DNA of 64,000 bases from Ianthella basta (taxonomy: Eukaryota > Porifera > Demospongiae > Verongiida > Ianthellidae), in contig OZ025873.1 in the NCBI GenBank assembly GCA_964019415.1, forward strand, positions 4,688,776-4,752,775, read 5' to 3'. The notes beneath the pieces are model-generated. The model saw only the letters and a list, made by a program, of their open reading frames with translations, searched no databases and was not told the origin of the DNA. Within the stretch, counting starts at the first letter, position 1. Each line of letters begins with the position of its first letter. Below, one piece after another: positions 59,640-64,000 of this stretch. The position numbers and the translations under genes are program-made.

Positions 59640-60330
59640 ATCCGTGTTCAAGTCAATTACCCCTCTCTTTTACTTGCACTGCTTTTCCAATTCGTGCCGC
59701 CTGTAGCAAGCTGCAGCAGTTGATTTGCAGTTTGAGGGTTGAACACTCGCACATAAAAGAAAGTGCTGCTTCTGCTCTTATCCCAAAACTTCTTCTCATC
59801 TTCCACATTCGTGCTTCTCAAGGAGAACCTCTCCCCAGTCAAGGGTTGGGGAGGGTTGGTTCAACAGCAACATTAGGACAAACCACTGTAAGGAGTTGAA
59901 CAGTTATATCCCTAATGCAGTCCTGCCGGATAGAAGGGAGGGCACCTTTGGGACAGCTCATGGTATGGTTGACAGTAAAGGCTACTCTACACGGGCAGTG
60001 GGAGGGGAGCCTGGCAGGCTGCCAACCATACCTGATGCATAACACATCCCTGAAAGCCTGTTTGTGAAGGGTGAAGCTGAAGTCGGCAATGGGAATGGCT
60101 GCCAGCCAGGACAATGCTCCCTTCTCACTTGCCTGATCCATGGCAACCTGTTGTGGTGATGATAGTTTCTGCCTTATAGCTTTGGCTTCATCCACTGCAG
60201 CTGTGTGATTACAGGTGCGAACTGCATTCTTGGCTTTGCGCTGGTTGCTTGGATCTGGCCATAGGAGACAAGAGGCTCTGTCGCTTTCTTTCTGAACTGT
60301 TCACATGGTTGTAGTGACACGAGTAAGTAT
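59640..60330 (-). mobile_element. Retroelement-type C-terminal region, minus strand
   Basis: On the minus strand 60195-59839 reads EKGALSWLAAIP, LHKQAFRDVLCIRYGWQPA, HCPCRVAFTVNHTMSCPKGA, IRDITVQLL. After stops, 59842-59657 reads GERFSLRSTNVEDE and FFYVRVFNPQ. This block order is known to me from repetitive transposon proteins of many marine invertebrates, downstream of reverse transcriptases. Several stops make it a relic. I cannot place it in a named clade. Confidence 0.6.
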
Positions 60331-61786
60331 ATATCAGCAAGGCGCATGCATGTGGCATATGAGAAGTGGCATGTTATCCCATGTGCTATTGTTATATTCA
60401 TACTTCAATTATATTGTGAATATAACAAGAATATGCACTAAGTACAAAACAGACAATAATGCAGCACTCTGTCAGTGTTCACATCTTCCTAAGTCTCTTA
60501 CATGCCTGTCCCAGGGCCTCCTGGGTGGCAATCTGTTTTGTTTCAAGCTCTTCCAGACAAACCCATAAACGTGGAACTAGCTGAATACTGTAACCTTCAA
60601 CATGTTCAGCTCCACCTGTGGCAGGGCTGGCAGATTGTTCCACCGTCTAGGGGTGCATCGAGTTACCAAAAAATGGCTTCCTGTGCCAGCTTTACGTCTA
60701 GCTATCTTACCTGGTATTCCACTCTCAGGTTGGAGTATTTTAGCAGGACATTGGCATTTGGTTTAAGTCCCATGTCATTTGTTGAACCCCAATCAATAGA
60801 ATTCTTTACTGTCTGCTTTGTGTATATGCATGGCTGTTTATTAATCAAATATAGTTTATTCAACTTCTTTGCTGCCTGTACATAATAGTTGCTTCACCCA
60901 TACGTAGTACTTTGCAGTCCATATGTACTTGCTATGTTCATAGTAGTTTTTGCCTGTACCTTAGCCATATTGTACCCTGTACTATGCTCTGTACTAAACT
61001 ACTGTACTAAAATAGGCGAAGTCTGCTATGCCCATACGAGCAATCGTCAATAAGCTGTAGTCATCAACATTGCATGCCCGTACAACGGATACTTTGTGAA
61101 ATGTGCAATAATTGGCTAGGATCCACAATGTGTTAATACTTCATTTCAAAACCATGCAAACAAGCCACAGGATGAAAGAAAATGGGCTCTGGCTAAATGC
61201 CTCTAAAGCCTAAGGTTATGCTCATTCAATTCTATGGGTTGAAAGTATAAGGTTTCACTTTTCAATTATGTCAATGACACCCTAAAATAACATGGAATGA
61301 CCACATTTCTCCCAAATATTGTTGCAGTATCACTCTCTTTAAGATGTCTCAGTTGGGTTATTCCAAGCATTGACACCTTCGATCAGTTTCAGGGTCATCC
61401 TTGCATGCAACCCTGTTTCAGATCCACTGACCTAGCTTGCACTGAGCTCTTGAGTTGCCCATGCTTTCTGATGTCTATTGACATGATTCAAACAATGGCC
61501 TACCAATATTTTTCATAGAACTCCATGTGGATTCTAATTTGCCATACACCTGGATAATATTTTTGTCCATGGTGATTAGATATGTATGCTGTGATATTTG
61601 TTTGACCTTATGGGTTCCACTTAGCCAGAGCATATCATCATCACTGTGGTGCTTTCAATGGGTGACATATCTACATAAGCAAGGAGTAGTCAAGATACAT
61701 ATCTTAGTAGCATACACTATACCTGTTTTCCATGCAGATGGCTTGTTTAAACATTTCGTTGCCAATGGAACACGTCATTACCAATG
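60331..61786. other. Spacer, nothing recognised
   Basis: A 127-codon open frame at 60502-60885 and a 153-codon one at 61527-61988 show no domain I recognise and no supporting splice or composition signal. Confidence 0.4.
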
Positions 61787-61905
61787 TTGGTATATATTTT
61801 CGCGACACTTTATTTTGCGAAATGCTGTAGAATGCCTTGAAATGAAATTTTTGCAGATTCTAAATTTTGCTGGTTACACCACATGTGAAAATATATACCA
61901 GTATT
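61787..61905. repeat. Small inverted-repeat element
   Basis: GGTATATATTTTC near 61788 and GAAAATATATACC near 61889 face each other around about 85 bp (TTCGCG, TTTGCGAAATGC). It is like a short MITE. Confidence 0.5.
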
Positions 61906-62012
61906 TTCAATGTTGCTATGGTATTATAGCTATGAAGAAGGTGTGGCCTGGGCATGGTGCGAGGATTGTGCTGAAGGAAACATCCTAAGTGAACGATATG
62001 GCAGCGACTTAC

Positions 62013-62078
62013 CTGTGCAATTCCAGCGTCAGAGGCTATCATGTATACAAGAGCGTGAGGTGCTGTAGAAGTCTGCAT
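62013..62078 (-). other. Possible minus-strand exon
   Basis: ATG at 62078 opens 22 codons (MQTSTAPHALVYMIASDAGI...) to a strong donor CAG|GTAAGT at 62013. No further exons were found to the left. Low support. Confidence 0.2.
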
Positions 62079-62225
62079 GTTCCACGGGTAGTGGCGGAAG
62101 AGGACGTTGAAAGTTTGCTAAGATGACGTTTGGAAGCCAGCTTTGAAAGTCCCTCGGTCTTGCACATGGTCCACTTCTGGCCGAATAAAATGGCTACAAT
62201 ATAAATTTCTATACCCAATACTTTG

Positions 62226-64000
62226 CCCAATACAATCAATCAATCAATCAATCAATAAAGGATACATATCTCCATGCAGTTGTTGGAGGTCATCCCTAAG
62301 ACAGTATATATTATATCAGTCTGAACATTAAATACAGTTACCGGTGCATAAATCACTTAAAATTATCACTCCATCTCATCCTTGCATGGTCTACCTCTCG
62401 GCCTTCTTCTTCTGTCCATCTCTCCTAAATACACCTTCTTTGCCACTCTGTCGCTGCTCATCTCATTCAGTCTGCCCCCTCCTTACCACATCTAATACAC
62501 TTTCCTTATCTTCACTTCTTATTCTCTCCATTCTACTTACTCCTTGTATTCTTAATACATTCATCTGTGTTGCCAGCTGCACTTTTGACTTCTGCTGCTT
62601 TGTCATATATACTCCACACCTCGCAACCATACAATGAAGATGGCATCATTGTGGCATTGACTACTTTCAACGTTGTGCCTTTACTTAATTCTCTCCTTCT
62701 CAGTACTGCCTTACTCATTCCTCCAATTATTCCCATAGCACTCCCATTTCTTGCCTCCACTTCCTTCTGCATTCTACCATTGCTGCTTATCGTCACCCCC
62801 AAATATTTCATTTTATCTACCTGCTCAATAGCTTGGTCGCCAACTCTCACTCCGCAGTCACCTCTCTCCCTTGCTACCTTCATCACTTTTGTCGTCTTCC
62901 AATTTACCTTCAAGTCCCATCTAGCCAGTGCCTCACTCAATGTCTGCAAATTGCTTTGTAGCCCCTCTTCTGGCTTGCGTTGACCAGAAAGAACCATTTT
63001 GTGGATTCCAGCAGAGTGGGGTTGTAGCATACGTGCTGTACCATAGTCAGTGCCACCATTCTAGTGTCTGCCCTGAACACACTGTTGGCACAACTCTGGA
63101 GCTGGCTGTGACCCTCACTGCTTGCAGTAAAGACTGTGATCTGTTCATTTGGGATGTACCTCCCCCACATATTACACACAGACTGCATCTCCTGTACTCT
63201 GAAGTGCAACAAGATAGTGCAGAGGCATTTGGACACTGAGAGTGGTGGATACTTCAGTCAGTCAATTTGCATGGACTTGATTGATGAATCTAAACTTGTG
63301 GCTTGGGGGGAGTGCCACAGCCACCTGGTCTGAGTAATTTGTGACTTGTCCTATCAATAGAGGGAGCCACAGTGTAAGGAGGAACAACACACAGTTGCAC
63401 GCCAGCCCAGCAGAGAAGCACCCCAAATAAGCAAGAAAGCCCTTTTGAGTAGGCAGTGCTGAGGCCCTCTGCATTGTACAACATCTCCATGGACTGAACC
63501 TGCACTGACTGAGGGACGGAGCCTGTCCTCATGCTCAGAACCTGAGTAGGACTTCCTTTGAGCAGCCATGTTGTTCTGTTGCACACGCAACGCCATGTCA
63601 TCTGCTTAGAGTAGCACCCCCACCTTACCTGTAGACAGCTTCACCTCTCACAAACTCTCCTCTTGCATCCCTTGTCACCTTATTCACAAATATATTGAAC
63701 AACCATGGCAATAGTGTGCAGCCTTGCCTCACACCCCTATTCAGGCTAATTTGTCATCTTCAAGTTGGCCCTCTAGCCTTAACATCGCCCGTGTGTACTG
63801 CTCCCTCCACACACTTAACCCGTTTGTTCCACCATTGATCCTTTAGGTATGCAAACACTTGCTTGGCCATCTTGTGGACATCCATTGAATTCCCCCGGCC
63901 TTCTTCTCCACCACAATTACCTTCAGCGCGTACTTGAAGTCAAATACCTAGTAGTTTCTGGAGTCTCATGGACTTCTTTGACATTTGGAACAGCTTCTGT
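62226..64000 (-). mobile_element. RTE-like non-LTR retrotransposon, interrupted by another insertion
   Basis: The 3' end is a (TCAA)n tail at 62236-62258, followed by the same GGAGGTCATCCCT sequence as the 27830 element. The minus strand from 63000 to 62533 encodes the C-terminal region (EEGLQSNLQTL, MKYLGVTISSNGRMQKEVEAR, SSLYGCEVWS). After a 595-bp insert, it continues from 63597 with an ADD box, and further right the GVRQGCTLLPWLFNIFVNKV block (about 63735-63675) and more upstream coding sequence to the window end. A stop precedes ADD. Confidence 0.85.
62998..63592. mobile_element. 595-bp insertion inside a non-LTR element (CCAT target repeats)
   Basis: The host element reads ...GCAGATGAC|ATGG...TTCTTTCTGG on the minus strand. 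The insert lies within, flanked by CCAT at 62994-62997 and 63593-63596. It has open frames on both strands but none that I recognise. Its own ends show no clear terminal repeats. Confidence 0.6.

Overview
The window looks like nuclear DNA of an animal. Genes are split into many small exons with GT-AG introns, there are long (TG/CA)n microsatellites, and transposon debris (non-LTR, Ty3/gypsy, Tc1/mariner-like, THAP-associated, many short inverted-repeat elements) fills introns and spacers. The main gene is a receptor protein tyrosine phosphatase with sushi and fibronectin III (FN3) modules, which is animal-specific. An early-branching animal such as a sponge is my guess from overall texture; the sequence alone does not prove it.

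The window is a degraded tandem array of related receptors on the + strand. (A) 1448-4357 is the 3' part of a receptor: three FN3 exons, a transmembrane exon and a short cytoplasmic tail with an NPxY motif. (A') 6857-7132 and 8490-8735 are relics of a phosphatase gene (a D2 intron and a 3' flank), separated by a non-LTR fragment. (B) 9680-41987 is an apparently intact receptor phosphatase. I can join 27 exons from a signal-peptide ATG to a stop with all phases agreeing (about 1353 codons): signal peptide, 3 sushi, 5 FN3, transmembrane segment, catalytic PTP domain D1 and degenerate PTP domain D2. (C) 44317-50046 has four FN3 exons (one frameshifted), a transmembrane exon and the same NPxY tail as A, but no signal-peptide exon of its own. 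(D) 50763-55800 is a clearly dead copy of B in which FN3 remnants run straight into the end of D1 and D2. A decayed signal-peptide exon follows at about 56130-56182. A different signal-peptide exon plus a 24-nt exon (58579-58818) may start a further gene that leaves the window.

Almost identical ectodomains are therefore joined either to a phosphatase (B, formerly A' and D) or to a short NPxY docking tail (A, C). All extracellular modules are phase 1-1 exons, so they can be swapped or skipped without breaking the frame. A seems to be a mosaic: B-like up to a (TG)n tract in its last FN3 intron, then C-like. A non-LTR insertion shared by A and B at the same site, with an uninterrupted empty site in C, orders the events.

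Mobile DNA includes RTE-like non-LTR fragments (1-899, 27830-29340, 62226-64000), a second non-LTR family (7181-8355, 9925-10530), a decayed Ty3/gypsy element with two LTRs (13981-18246), a THAP-domain DNA transposon inside a D1 intron (34841-36309), an internally deleted Tc1/mariner-like element (46742-47797), and several inverted-repeat elements, among them a GC-rich 45-bp-arm palindrome at 40608-40709.
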